Below, piece by piece: positions 40,635 to 49,258 of a DNA stretch of 64,000 nucleotides. The stretch spans positions 4,154,001 to 4,218,000 of the forward strand of contig NC_010397.1 in the NCBI RefSeq assembly GCF_000069185.1. Reading direction: 5' to 3'. The position numbers and the translations under genes are program-made. A model generated the notes under the pieces. That model saw nothing but the letters and a program-made list of their open reading frames with translations. It was not told where the DNA came from and made no database searches. How positions within the stretch are numbered: position 1 is the stretch's first letter; every line of letters begins with the position of its first letter. Origin of the DNA: Mycobacteroides abscessus ATCC 19977 (GTDB lineage: Bacteria; Actinomycetota; Actinomycetes; Mycobacteriales; Mycobacteriaceae).

Positions 40635-42662
40635 ATGACGTCGGCGCGCCGCTCCCTGGACCCATATCTCTGGCTCGAGGACATCGGTGGTGACGAGCCC
40701 CTGAACTGGGTACGCGAGCACAACGCGATCACCACCAGCGAGTTTTCCGGCGCGCGCTTCGAGGAGATGCGTGACGAGGCGCTGGCCATTCTCAATACCG
40801 ACGCGCAGATCCCCTATGTGCGCCGACGGGGCGAATATCTCTACAACTTCTGGCGCGATGCCACCAACTCCCGTGGCCTTTGGCGGCGAACCACTTTGGA
40901 TCGGTACCGCCGGCACGATCCGGAATGGGACGTCGTCATCGATGTCGACGCCCTGGCGGCCACGGAAGATGAGAACTGGGTGTGGGCCGGGGCAGCCGTG
41001 CTGCGCCCCGACTTCCAGCGCGCGCTGGTGAGCCTGTCGCGGGGCGGCTCGGACGCGGTAGTGGTACGTGAATTCGATCTAGAAACAAGGCAGTTCGTCG
41101 CCGGCGGATTCGAGCTGCCCGAGGCCAAGACCCAGATCAGCTGGGTCGACGCGGACACCGTGTACGTGGGCACGGACTTCGGGCCGGGCAGCCTCACCGA
41201 CTCCGGGTATCCCCGCCTGGTCAAGCGCTGGAAACGCGGCCAATCCCTGGACGACGCCGAGCTGGTGTTCAGCGGCGAAGCCTCGGATGTGACCGTGGGC
41301 GCCAGCTTTGACGACACCCCCGGCTTCGAACGCACGCTGATCAGCCGGGCCACCGACTTCTTCAATTCAGAAGTTCACGAGCTGACCGCCGACGGCGAGT
41401 TGTTGCGTATCGATGTCCCCACTGACGCTTCGGCATCGATCCACCGCGAGTGGCTGCTCATCGAGCTCAAGTCATCGTGGCAAGTCGGCGACATCGAGTA
41501 TTCGGCGGGAACACTGCTGGCGGCCCGGTACAGGGATTACGTCGCCGGTGATCGCACGCTCACCCCGGTGTTCGTGCCCGACGAGCACGCGAGCCTGCAC
41601 CACTACGCGTGGACCCGCGACCGGCTCACCGTCGCGATCCTGCGCGATGTGGCCAGCGAGATCTTGGTGTTCACCCCCGGAAGCTGGCGCTCCGAACCGC
41701 TGCCCGGCGTTCCAGACAACGCCACAACTCAGATCGTCGCCATCGATGATCTCGGTGACGAGATATTCCTCGACACTTCGGGTTTCACTCAGCCTTCGAC
41801 GCTGCTGCGCGGCGAGGTCGGCCCGGCTGGCGCCTCCGTGTCCCCGATCAAGACAGCGCCATCGTTCTTCGATGACGCCGCCTTTGAGGTGGCCCAACAC
41901 TTCGCACGATCCGACGACGGTACGTCGATTCCATATTTTGTTGTGCGCGCCAAGGGATCTGAAGCCGCGGGACCCACCCTGCTCGGCGGCTACGGAGGCT
42001 TCGAGGTCGCACGGACACCCGGGTATGACGGCGTGCTGGGCAGGCTGTGGCTCTCCCGCGGCGGCACGTACGTACTGGCCAATATCCGTGGGGGCGGAGA
42101 GTACGGACCGGTCTGGCACACCCAGGCCATGCGCGAGGGCCGCCACTTGGTCTATGAGGATTTCGCCGCGGTCGCACGAGATCTGGTGGCGCGGGGCATC
42201 ACCACCGCAGCACAGCTAGGTGCCCAAGGGGGAAGCAACGGCGGCCTGCTGATGGGTGTCATGCTCACGGCGTACCCGGAACTGTTCGGCGCGCTCGTGT
42301 GCCAGGTGCCGCTGCTGGACATGCGCCGTTATCACCTACTACTGGCCGGCGCTTCCTGGGTTGCCGAGTACGGTGATCCCGACAATCCGGAAGATTGGGA
42401 GTTCATCTCCAAATACTCTCCCTATCAAAATATTTCGATGGATCGGCGATACCCCCCGGTGCTGGTGACCACGTCTACCCGTGATGATCGGGTCCATCCC
42501 GGGCATGCACGCAAGATGACCGCGGCTCTGCAAGAAGCGGGGCAACCTGTCTGGTACTACGAGAACATCGAGGGCGGCCACGGAGGCGCGGCCAACAACG
42601 AGCAGTCCGCGTTCAAGGCTGCGCTGGCCATCGAGTTCCTCTGGCGCCAGTTGGCACCCTGA
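40635..42662 (+). CDS. Prolyl oligopeptidase family serine peptidase (S9A)
   Basis: This 675-residue cytosolic peptidase has an N-terminal beta-propeller-like region (about 60-400) and a C-terminal alpha/beta-hydrolase domain. The triad is visible: Ser534 in GGSNGGLLMG, Asp in TSTRDDRVHPGHA and His in EGGHGGAANN. IRGGGEYG is the family oxyanion-region motif. Such enzymes cut short peptides after proline. It corresponds to Rv0457c in M. tuberculosis order, and is divergent from the Rv0460-Rv0462-like unit. Confidence 0.93.
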   Translation: MTSARRSLDPYLWLEDIGGDEPLNWVREHNAITTSEFSGARFEEMRDEALAILNTDAQIPYVRRRGEYLYNFWRDATNSRGLWRRTTLDRYRRHDPEWDVVIDVDALAATEDENWVWAGAAVLRPDFQRALVSLSRGGSDAVVVREFDLETRQFVAGGFELPEAKTQISWVDADTVYVGTDFGPGSLTDSGYPRLVKRWKRGQSLDDAELVFSGEASDVTVGASFDDTPGFERTLISRATDFFNSEVHELTADGELLRIDVPTDASASIHREWLLIELKSSWQVGDIEYSAGTLLAARYRDYVAGDRTLTPVFVPDEHASLHHYAWTRDRLTVAILRDVASEILVFTPGSWRSEPLPGVPDNATTQIVAIDDLGDEIFLDTSGFTQPSTLLRGEVGPAGASVSPIKTAPSFFDDAAFEVAQHFARSDDGTSIPYFVVRAKGSEAAGPTLLGGYGGFEVARTPGYDGVLGRLWLSRGGTYVLANIRGGGEYGPVWHTQAMREGRHLVYEDFAAVARDLVARGITTAAQLGAQGGSNGGLLMGVMLTAYPELFGALVCQVPLLDMRRYHLLLAGASWVAEYGDPDNPEDWEFISKYSPYQNISMDRRYPPVLVTTSTRDDRVHPGHARKMTAALQEAGQPVWYYENIEGGHGGAANNEQSAFKAALAIEFLWRQLAP

Positions 42663-42722
42663 ACCGAAATCTCAGGGCAATCCCGGATGCCGTCGAACGT
42701 GCTCGCGGCGGAGGATGGCCTC

Positions 42723-43160
42723 ATGAGCGAATCCAACACCGTGCCACCGTGGGTCAACAAGGTGGTCAGGGGCGTGCTCCGCAGCCCCCTGCACCCCGTA
42801 CTCAGCGGCAACATCGCGCTGTTTACATTCACCGGCCGCAAGAGCGGCAAGGAGTACAACGTCGCCGCCACCTATGTTCGCGATGGCGATGTCCTGACCA
42901 TTTTCACCGATAGGACATGGGCCAAGAATCTGCGTGATGGACGACCGGTCACCGCCCTGGTGCGCGGCAAGCGGCTCGAGGGCACCGCTGAACTGGCGAC
43001 CGGACCGCAGATCGCGGGTCCGCTGACCGAGCTTCTCCTCCGGGTACCGCGCGACGCCAAGTACCACAACGTGCGTCGCGATCCCGATGGCAGCCTGAAC
43101 CCATCCGACATCAACCGCGCCGCCGCCCGTGAAAGCATGGTGACGATACGACTGACGTGA
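42723..43160 (+). CDS. Deazaflavin (F420)-dependent nitroreductase-family protein
   Basis: This 145-residue split-barrel protein of the F420/FDOR (DUF385) family has NIALFTFTGRKSGKEYNVAATYVRDGDVLTIFT in pieces typical of Ddn-like enzymes (GRKSGKEY binding the F420 tail). ATG at 42723 follows GGAGG; the frame is open upstream to 42687 but without ribosome site. Substrate is unknown. It lies 60 bases downstream of the peptidase on the same strand. Confidence 0.85.
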   Translation: MSESNTVPPWVNKVVRGVLRSPLHPVLSGNIALFTFTGRKSGKEYNVAATYVRDGDVLTIFTDRTWAKNLRDGRPVTALVRGKRLEGTAELATGPQIAGPLTELLLRVPRDAKYHNVRRDPDGSLNPSDINRAAARESMVTIRLT

Positions 43161-43610
43161 GGTACATCACCCTGCGGCCCGCACAGTCTCGCAACTCACG
43201 TCCCTCCCACCAGCCAATCGCGATGTAACGGCACATTCACCTACATGCAGTTTGCTCGGCGGGTCCTGACCCCGGCGAGTGGGCGTAGCCGATGGATCAT
43301 GTAACCGCAGCTCAAAGGCGCTAACTGTAGCTAGCGTTGTGTAAATTGACAGCTAACACTCCAGTTCAGAGACATGCATCCGTCGACATACGCGTTCTTT
43401 TGCGTCGCGCCCTGTTACCGAAATCGAGACCTAGCCGTTACCGTCATGAGTTGTTGCCGTCGAGTGAGCTCAGCTAGCGTAGTAACCAACTGAACTATTG
43501 GCTGCGGCAAAGTTGCCCGGCCGGCGAAGGTACTCACCGTCAGCGGTGTAAGCGCACTGATGCACTTCCGAATGACTGGTAGTTAGAGCCCGAATGCCGT
43601 GAGGTGCACT
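43161..43610. promoter_or_regulatory. Non-coding region with a 12-base direct repeat
   Basis: These 450 bases contain no recognisable gene. A 12-base element occurs twice with one mismatch: AGCTAGCGTTGT at 43329-43340 and AGCTAGCGTAGT at 43472-43483. A TTGACA hexamer lies at 43346-43351, but I see no good -10 downstream. The right end carries GAGGTG, the ribosome site of the small gene at 43611. Confidence 0.4.
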
Positions 43611-43802
43611 ATGACAAACAACCTATTCGTCGGGTTGAGCGAGAACGGGTGGGACCACGCTCCGTGGGACGCCGAACCAGAGTTCTCGCCCTCCGAACTG
43701 GACATCCTCCTGGATCGCCGGCTGTCTGCCAGTGACGCCGCCGAACGTATCGGATGCGTGGAGCACGACGTACAGCGCATCCGCGACGCTCACGCCGCCT
43801 AG
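43611..43802 (+). CDS. Small protein with helix-turn-helix-like C terminus
   Basis: This 63-residue protein is acidic and Trp-rich at the start (GWDHAPWDAEPEF), with a C-terminal ILLDRRLSASDAAERIG then VEHDVQRIRDAH that looks like a short HTH of the kind used in small DNA-binding or sigma-like proteins. ATG at 43611 follows GAGGTG. No family is recognised. It overlaps tail to tail by four bases with the membrane-protein gene at 43799. Confidence 0.6.
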   Translation: MTNNLFVGLSENGWDHAPWDAEPEFSPSELDILLDRRLSASDAAERIGCVEHDVQRIRDAHAA

Positions 43803-44635
43803 CGGCGCAACAGCGCGCCGAGCAGCCCTGACACGACGCCGATCACGATCACCAGGCCACCTGCGGCCATCGTAAGACTCAGCCAGTGGTGTGCATTGCC
43901 GACAGCCGCGGTGACGAGACTGTCGGCCACATCGCGGACATTGCCGGTGACGCGACTCAGCGGCCGGTCCAGGTAGCTCCGCCCGATCTCCAGGCCTGCC
44001 CAACCCGCCGCACCCACCAACAGGGCCGAAATCCCTAGCCCCGCAAGTCCCTTAGCGCGGCTACGCACCGCAAGTTGAGTCAGACCGGCCAACACAAGCG
44101 TCAAACCGAAGAAGATCCACACGGCCAGCTGGCCGAAGCGGGCCACCGGAACCAAACGGCCCGGGGTGAGGCCCGCCAGCTTGTCGTCGGTAACCGACAC
44201 CTTCAATGTTTCTGGCGCCTTGATAGAAAGGCCTTGCGGTGCAAGGCTCTTGATCATCGGGGCAATATCGATCTGCCACCCGCCCTGCGAATCACGCTGC
44301 GCGGAGCTCGAGTTCGTGAACAACCACTGATGCGCCATTCTGTTCACCGACCCGAAGTCCGCTTCAAACTGCGGTCCACTGGTGTACGAGGCGACCAGCT
44401 CCGCCACCTGGGACTCATCGACACGTGAACCCTGCTTCTTACCCAGCGACACGATCTGGGTGGTCAACTCCCCGGCGATCGCATGCTGGACCCTGGGATC
44501 GGCCGCAGCCGGAGCGGTCAGTGCCGCATAGCCGTTCTCATCGACGAGCCGGGACTGTGCCCAGGCAGCGGCGATGGTCACGGCCAGTGCGGCGGTGGTC
44601 AGCAGCCATAACAGGGCCGCGAACAGGAATCGCAT
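43799..44635 (-). CDS. Conserved membrane protein, four membrane helices
   Basis: This 278-residue protein has an N-terminal signal-like helix (FLFAALLWLLTTAALAVTIAAAWA), an extracytoplasmic domain of about 130 residues (ESQVAELVASYTSGPQFE, PMIKSLAPQGLSIKAPETLKVSV) and three further helices (LAVWIFFGLTLVLAGLTQLAV, GLGISALLVGAAGWAGLEIG, AAGGLVIVIGVVSGLLGALL). Function is unknown. ATG at 44635 is chosen because the signal-like helix starts there; the frame continues to 44722 without sense. Confidence 0.75.
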   Translation of the reverse strand: MRFLFAALLWLLTTAALAVTIAAAWAQSRLVDENGYAALTAPAAADPRVQHAIAGELTTQIVSLGKKQGSRVDESQVAELVASYTSGPQFEADFGSVNRMAHQWLFTNSSSAQRDSQGGWQIDIAPMIKSLAPQGLSIKAPETLKVSVTDDKLAGLTPGRLVPVARFGQLAVWIFFGLTLVLAGLTQLAVRSRAKGLAGLGISALLVGAAGWAGLEIGRSYLDRPLSRVTGNVRDVADSLVTAAVGNAHHWLSLTMAAGGLVIVIGVVSGLLGALLRR

Positions 44636-44740
44636 CGAGCCCAGGTTAGTCGAATCCGTGAACGGGCCACGTACTGAGACGCGACCGGCCAGGGACGGTC
44701 TGTCGCAGCGGACTCTACACAAGCGGGCGACACAGATATA

Positions 44741-44780
44741 GATATATGTCTTACATTCGAGGCTGTACCATATATATGTC
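44741..44780 (+). repeat. ATATATGTC direct repeats in lipase promoter
   Basis: GATATATGTC (44741-44750) and TATATATGTC (44771-44780) lie exactly 30 bases apart, three helical turns, in the 190-base gap upstream of the lipase gene. The second contains the perfect palindrome CATATATATG. They look like a pair of operator sites. Confidence 0.5.
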
Positions 44781-44824
44781 TCAATTGCTCCGCAGGAGAC
44801 ACCGACGGGGAGGGGCTCTGCTTA

Positions 44825-46177
44825 GTGACTACCGGCGCGACGAATGAACGCAAGCCCGAGCAGGCAAGGCCACCGCGAGAGGAATGGGAAACCCGCGACC
44901 AAGTTCCGCTGCTACCGAGCCGCGACCCGTTTTATCAGCCCCCCGTCGGCTTTCGGACACTCCCCGCGGGAGCTGTGTTGCGTTGGCGCCGAGTGGATTT
45001 GGCTTTATTCGGCCGGATCAGACAACACGTGGACGCTTGGCAACTGCTCTACCGCACCAACAGCATGCACCATGAGCCGGAGGTCGCGGTCACCACCGTT
45101 GTCCTTCCCGCTCGTGTGCGGGCACCGGCACATCGCCCCTTATTGGCCTATCAGTGTGCTATCGACGCGGTCGCCGACAAATGTTTTCCCTCCTACGCGC
45201 TCAGGTACGGCTCGCGAGCAATCGGCGCCGTACCTCAGTTCGAGTGGCCCCTGATCGCCGCCGCGGTGGCACGCGGGTGGGCGGTGTCGATATCCGACCA
45301 TGAGGGGCAAGACGGATGCTTCGTCGCGCCACGGGAGCCTGGCTACCGCATCCTGGACGGGGTGCGCGCCGCCATGAGCTTCGAGCCACTCGGTCTGGAT
45401 CAGAGTACGCCGGTGGGCATTTGGGGATACTCGGGCGGGGGAATGGCAAGCTCATGGGCGGCCGAGATGGCTCCGGCCTATGCTCCGGAAATCGGTATCG
45501 TGGGAGCAGTATTGGGCGCTCCCGTCAGCGACCCGGGTCAACTCGCGGTGCGATTGAACGCAACAGCGTTCTCCGGCTTAACGGCCATCGGCATCGCCAG
45601 TTTGCGGCGCTGCTATGCGGGTCTAGACGCGCGCATCAACGCCCATATCGACGCAGAGGGACAGCAGATCTTGGCCGCTGCCAGCCAGCTGGACACTGTT
45701 CGGGCGGGCGCTCGATTTGCCAAGCAGGACTTCAACAACCACTGCGATATCTCGCTAGCAGAACTGTTGACGCAACCCGAGATCGTCGAAGTATTCGACG
45801 ACGTGCGTTTGGGACAGCACGTGCCCGCGTGCCCGATGCTGGTCATACACCCTCAGCACGATCAGATCATCGACGTGCGCGACGTCGACGCTCAGGTTCA
45901 GCGCTATCTCGCCGCCGACGGCCACGTGAGTTATGTGCGTGACCACTGCAGCGAGCACATCTCTCTGATGCTGCTCTCCGCACCGCTAGCGCTGAATTGG
46001 TTGAAGAACCGGTTCCGGGGCACCGGCACCTCTAACGCACAGAACATCCCAGTCTTTTCGATAGCACTGTCCGCCAAGGCAATTCGTGGCTACCTCAGCA
46101 TACTCGCAACCATGCTAAGAGCAGTGTTGGCTCGTCCCTTAGGGCCCACAACGGCCCGATCACAGCACCGGATCTAA
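44825..46177 (+). CDS. Alpha/beta-hydrolase, LIP-type secretory lipase family
   Basis: This 450-residue hydrolase has the nucleophile motif GIWGYSGGGMASSWAAE, a likely acid in MLVIHPQHDQIIDVRDVD and His in RDHCSEHISLML, as in the Candida-type LIP (secretory lipase) family represented in mycobacteria. No signal peptide is visible; the N terminus is charged (NERKPEQARPPREEWETRD). The C-terminal part has a hydrophobic stretch (YLSILATMLRAVLA) that may contact membrane. GTG at 44825 has GGGAGGGG upstream. Substrate (triacylglycerol or other ester) is unproven. Confidence 0.83.
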   Translation: MTTGATNERKPEQARPPREEWETRDQVPLLPSRDPFYQPPVGFRTLPAGAVLRWRRVDLALFGRIRQHVDAWQLLYRTNSMHHEPEVAVTTVVLPARVRAPAHRPLLAYQCAIDAVADKCFPSYALRYGSRAIGAVPQFEWPLIAAAVARGWAVSISDHEGQDGCFVAPREPGYRILDGVRAAMSFEPLGLDQSTPVGIWGYSGGGMASSWAAEMAPAYAPEIGIVGAVLGAPVSDPGQLAVRLNATAFSGLTAIGIASLRRCYAGLDARINAHIDAEGQQILAAASQLDTVRAGARFAKQDFNNHCDISLAELLTQPEIVEVFDDVRLGQHVPACPMLVIHPQHDQIIDVRDVDAQVQRYLAADGHVSYVRDHCSEHISLMLLSAPLALNWLKNRFRGTGTSNAQNIPVFSIALSAKAIRGYLSILATMLRAVLARPLGPTTARSQHRI

Positions 46178-47040
46178 TCCGTGAGCGCGCGCCCCAGGAT
46201 CAGCGGATCTGCCTGACCGACAACGTCGAGATCTTTGTCGTCGTAGTCGAACTTGCCCAGCACATGGCGCATCGCATTGACACGAGCCCGCTTCTTGTCG
46301 TTGCTCTTCACCACGATCCACGGGGCGTGATCTGTATCGGTCAGAGAGAACATCTCTTCCTTGGCCTTGGTGTAGGCATCCCACTTGTCCAGGGATGCCA
46401 AGTCCATCGGTGAGAGTTTCCACTGGCGTACCGGGTCAACCTGCCGGATCGCGAATCGCGTGCGCTGCTCGGCCGCCGACACCGAGAACCACAGCTTGGT
46501 CAGGCTGATGCCGTCGTTGACCAGCATCTGCTCGAAAAGTGGTGCCTGGTGGATGAATTCGGAATGCTGCTCATCGCTGCAGAATCCCATGACCCGCTCG
46601 ACCCCAGCACGGTTGTACCAAGACCGGTCGAAGAACACCATCTCGCCCGCGGCCGGCAGGTGTGGCACGTACCGCTGGAAGTACCACTGGGTACGCTCCC
46701 GCTCGGTGGGCTTCTCCAGCGCGACCACGCGTGCACCGCGCGGGTTCAGGTGTTCCATGAACCGCTTGATGGTGCCGCCCTTACCCGCGGCGTCCCGTCC
46801 CTCGAAGAGAATGACATGCCGCGCGCCGGTGCGCTTGCTCCAGTTCTGCAGTTTGAGCAGCTCGATCTGCAGCAGCCGCTTCTCGAGTTCGTACTGGTGG
46901 CGGCTCATCCGCTCGTCGTACGGGTAGTTCTCCCGCCAGGTGTCTACCGCGACACCATCGGGCGCGATCAGTACCGGGTCGTCGTCATCGTCGTCATCGA
47001 CGGTGTAGCCCTCCGCAGCGGCGGTAATGGTGTCGGTCAC
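46174..47040 (-). CDS. ppk2: Polyphosphate kinase 2
   Basis: This 288-residue class I PPK2 uses polyphosphate to phosphorylate nucleoside diphosphates (or the reverse). Walker A is FEGRDAAGKGGTIKRF, Walker B MVFFDRSWYNRAGVERVMGF, and the lid LEKPTERERTQWYFQRY. PPWI-type end VVKSNDKKRARVNAMRHVL is typical. The N terminus has an Asp run (VDDDDDDDPVL). It is expected to be the Rv3232c counterpart. GTG at 47040 is the start. Tail overlap of four bases with the lipase gene. Confidence 0.93.
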   Translation of the reverse strand: MTDTITAAAEGYTVDDDDDDDPVLIAPDGVAVDTWRENYPYDERMSRHQYELEKRLLQIELLKLQNWSKRTGARHVILFEGRDAAGKGGTIKRFMEHLNPRGARVVALEKPTERERTQWYFQRYVPHLPAAGEMVFFDRSWYNRAGVERVMGFCSDEQHSEFIHQAPLFEQMLVNDGISLTKLWFSVSAAEQRTRFAIRQVDPVRQWKLSPMDLASLDKWDAYTKAKEEMFSLTDTDHAPWIVVKSNDKKRARVNAMRHVLGKFDYDDKDLDVVGQADPLILGRALTD

Positions 47041-47098
47041 CGGCGAAAACTAACCCCGGCAATCGTCCTTCGGATGGACGGTGAGTAAACGGCCGGTG

Positions 47099-48628
47099 TC
47101 AGCGCCGAAACGGGCGCAGCGCCTTGTTCGAGAGCTTGGTGAGGCTCTTGAGCGCAACCGGCGCCAACCAGCTCGGGCCGCTGTACCACAGCGGCTCGCT
47201 GGGCAGCGTCACTCGAGTGTCGACGATGGCCTCGGTACGGCAGTACTTGCGCAGTCCGTCCACACCACCGAAGCGCGACCCCAGCCCCGACCCCTTCCAA
47301 CCGCCGTGCGGCGCGGTCAGGCAGGACAGGTTCATGATCACGTCGTTGATGTTCACGGTGCCGCAATCAAGTTGCAGCGCAACGCGTTCAGCGCGCCTAC
47401 GATCCTTGGACCAAACACTGGCCGAAAGTCCGTACTCGCTGTCGTTGGCCAGTGCGATGGCTTCGGACTCCTCGGAGTACCGCATGATCGGCAACGTCGG
47501 ACCGAAGGTCTCTTCGCGCATGCAATCCATGGAATGATCGACATCGACCAGCACGGTTGGCGCGTAAAAGCTGCCGTGGCCCGGGATTCGGGCACCACCG
47601 GTCAGCGCCCGCGCCCCGGAGGAAACTGCTTGGCGCACATGCCTGTCCACAACCTCAAGCTGGTTTTCATCGATCATCGCGCCCACACTGTGGTCCAGAC
47701 CCGCACCGATCTCCAGGCCGCGCACCTCCTCGACCACCAGATCAACGAACTGCTCGTAGATCGAGTCGTGCACGTACACCCGCTCAACAGATACGCAGGT
47801 CTGGCCGGCGTTGAACATGCTGCCCCACACGGCGGCGTGCGCCGCCCGCTTGACGTCGGCGTCCGGCAGCACCAGCATCGGATCCTTGCCGCCGAGTTCC
47901 AGGCTCACCGGGGTGAGCCTGCGCGCGGCGCGCTCCATGATCTTCTTGCCGGTGGCTGTCGAGCCGGTGAACTGGACGAAGTCCACGTTGTCCACCAGAG
48001 CCTCGCCCACCTCACGGGCGCCGTGTACCACCTCGAATACCGGGGGACCACCGATCTCTGCCCAGCCATTGGCGATGAGTTCATCGGACAGCGGGGTGCG
48101 CTCAGACGGCTTGAGTAAGACTGAACAGCCCGCCAACAGTGCTGGGATCACATCCCAGTAGCCCAGTGCCACAGGATAATTCCACGGCGAGATGACCCCC
48201 ACCACCTTGCGGGGCCGCTGGTGCACGGTGATCTTCTTGGTGTTCATGGCAATCGAGGACGCGGGCCGCGACTCCGGCGCCAGGAACTCCGCGGCCTTGG
48301 GCGCGTAATACGCGATGATCGCGAGTATCGAGGGAATCTCGATGCCACCGTCGATCTTTGACTTGCCGGTCTCGGCGATCAGCTGAGCTTCGATGCGCCC
48401 AGTGTTGTCGATCAACCATTGCGCGAATCGGGCCAGTACCTGGCCGCGCCCCTCGGGGCCGAGTCGCTCCCAGGACGGCTGTGCCTTCGCCAGTTGCGCG
48501 ACGATCCCGGGGATGTCCGACGGATCGGTCCAGTTCACCCGACCTACGACCTGCCCGTTCGCGGGATTGCGCACGTCATGGGAGGTATCGCTGGGGGTGC
48601 TGACGAGATTTTCAGACGTCGTTGTCAT
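47099..48628 (-). CDS. Aldehyde dehydrogenase, succinate-semialdehyde dehydrogenase-like
   Basis: This 509-residue NAD(P)-dependent aldehyde dehydrogenase has VVGVISPWNYPVAL (cofactor), VQFTGSTATGKKI, catalytic Glu in LELGGKDPML and Cys in FNAGQTCVSVERVYV, then EETFGP and a hydrophobic C-terminal end. Similarity is nearest to GabD2-type succinate-semialdehyde dehydrogenases and related long-chain enzymes; substrate is not determinable. The C-terminal YSGPSWLAPVALKSLTKL extension could be membrane-associated, unusual for soluble GabD. Confidence 0.88.
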   Translation of the reverse strand: MTTTSENLVSTPSDTSHDVRNPANGQVVGRVNWTDPSDIPGIVAQLAKAQPSWERLGPEGRGQVLARFAQWLIDNTGRIEAQLIAETGKSKIDGGIEIPSILAIIAYYAPKAAEFLAPESRPASSIAMNTKKITVHQRPRKVVGVISPWNYPVALGYWDVIPALLAGCSVLLKPSERTPLSDELIANGWAEIGGPPVFEVVHGAREVGEALVDNVDFVQFTGSTATGKKIMERAARRLTPVSLELGGKDPMLVLPDADVKRAAHAAVWGSMFNAGQTCVSVERVYVHDSIYEQFVDLVVEEVRGLEIGAGLDHSVGAMIDENQLEVVDRHVRQAVSSGARALTGGARIPGHGSFYAPTVLVDVDHSMDCMREETFGPTLPIMRYSEESEAIALANDSEYGLSASVWSKDRRRAERVALQLDCGTVNINDVIMNLSCLTAPHGGWKGSGLGSRFGGVDGLRKYCRTEAIVDTRVTLPSEPLWYSGPSWLAPVALKSLTKLSNKALRPFRR

Positions 48629-48670
48629 TGGTCGAGTCTAGGCACGAAGCGACCCACGTGGCTATCCCCA

Positions 48671-49204
48671 CTAGTTGGTTGGAATGATCCCACGCAGGTA
48701 TGCAGCCTGGCCCAGGTGCTGCGCGCAGTCGTCGACGATGCTGACCAGCCGGACACTCGCGGTGACCGGTGGGTCCCACTGTCGGTCGACAACACGCGCG
48801 AGTTCGGAATCGGTCAGAGTATCGACGTAACTCAACGTCATCTCGTGCACGTCCCGGTAGTAGCCACTCAGTTGATCGGCGGTCGCGACCACCTTGGCCA
48901 CGTCACCGGCGGTATGTCCGTATCCGTTGGAGTCGGCGGGTAGATCCAGCCCGAATCGCGGCTCCCAGCCGCGGGCCGTCCACACCGGCTCGGCGCCGGT
49001 CATGGCACAGATCTGCACGTCCTGGCATCGCGCCGAATGCCAGATCAGCCACGCGATGCTGTTCGCGTCGGGAGTGGGGCGATACGTCAGCGCTGGATCC
49101 GACAAGCCGTCGGTCACCTCACCGACGTGTTCGATGATCCGGGTAAAGCTGTCGCGCAACAGCTCCCGTGCCGACGCGGCCGCCACAATATCGGTATCCG
49201 TCAT
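48671..49204 (-). CDS. DinB-like (DUF664) protein
   Basis: This 177-residue four-helix protein of the DinB/DUF664 family has metal-ligand-type histidines in AWLIWHSARCQDVQI, YRDVHEMT and IVDDCAQHLGQAAYLRG. In actinobacteria the fold includes thiol (mycothiol)-dependent enzymes. It stands 54 bases downstream of the MFS gene on the same strand. Function is unknown. Confidence 0.85.
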   Translation of the reverse strand: MTDTDIVAAASARELLRDSFTRIIEHVGEVTDGLSDPALTYRPTPDANSIAWLIWHSARCQDVQICAMTGAEPVWTARGWEPRFGLDLPADSNGYGHTAGDVAKVVATADQLSGYYRDVHEMTLSYVDTLTDSELARVVDRQWDPPVTASVRLVSIVDDCAQHLGQAAYLRGIIPTN

Positions 49205-49258
49205 ACCTGTGACGGTACGAGCATCGTACGGCCATGTCGACAGCCGCGGCGACAGCGC

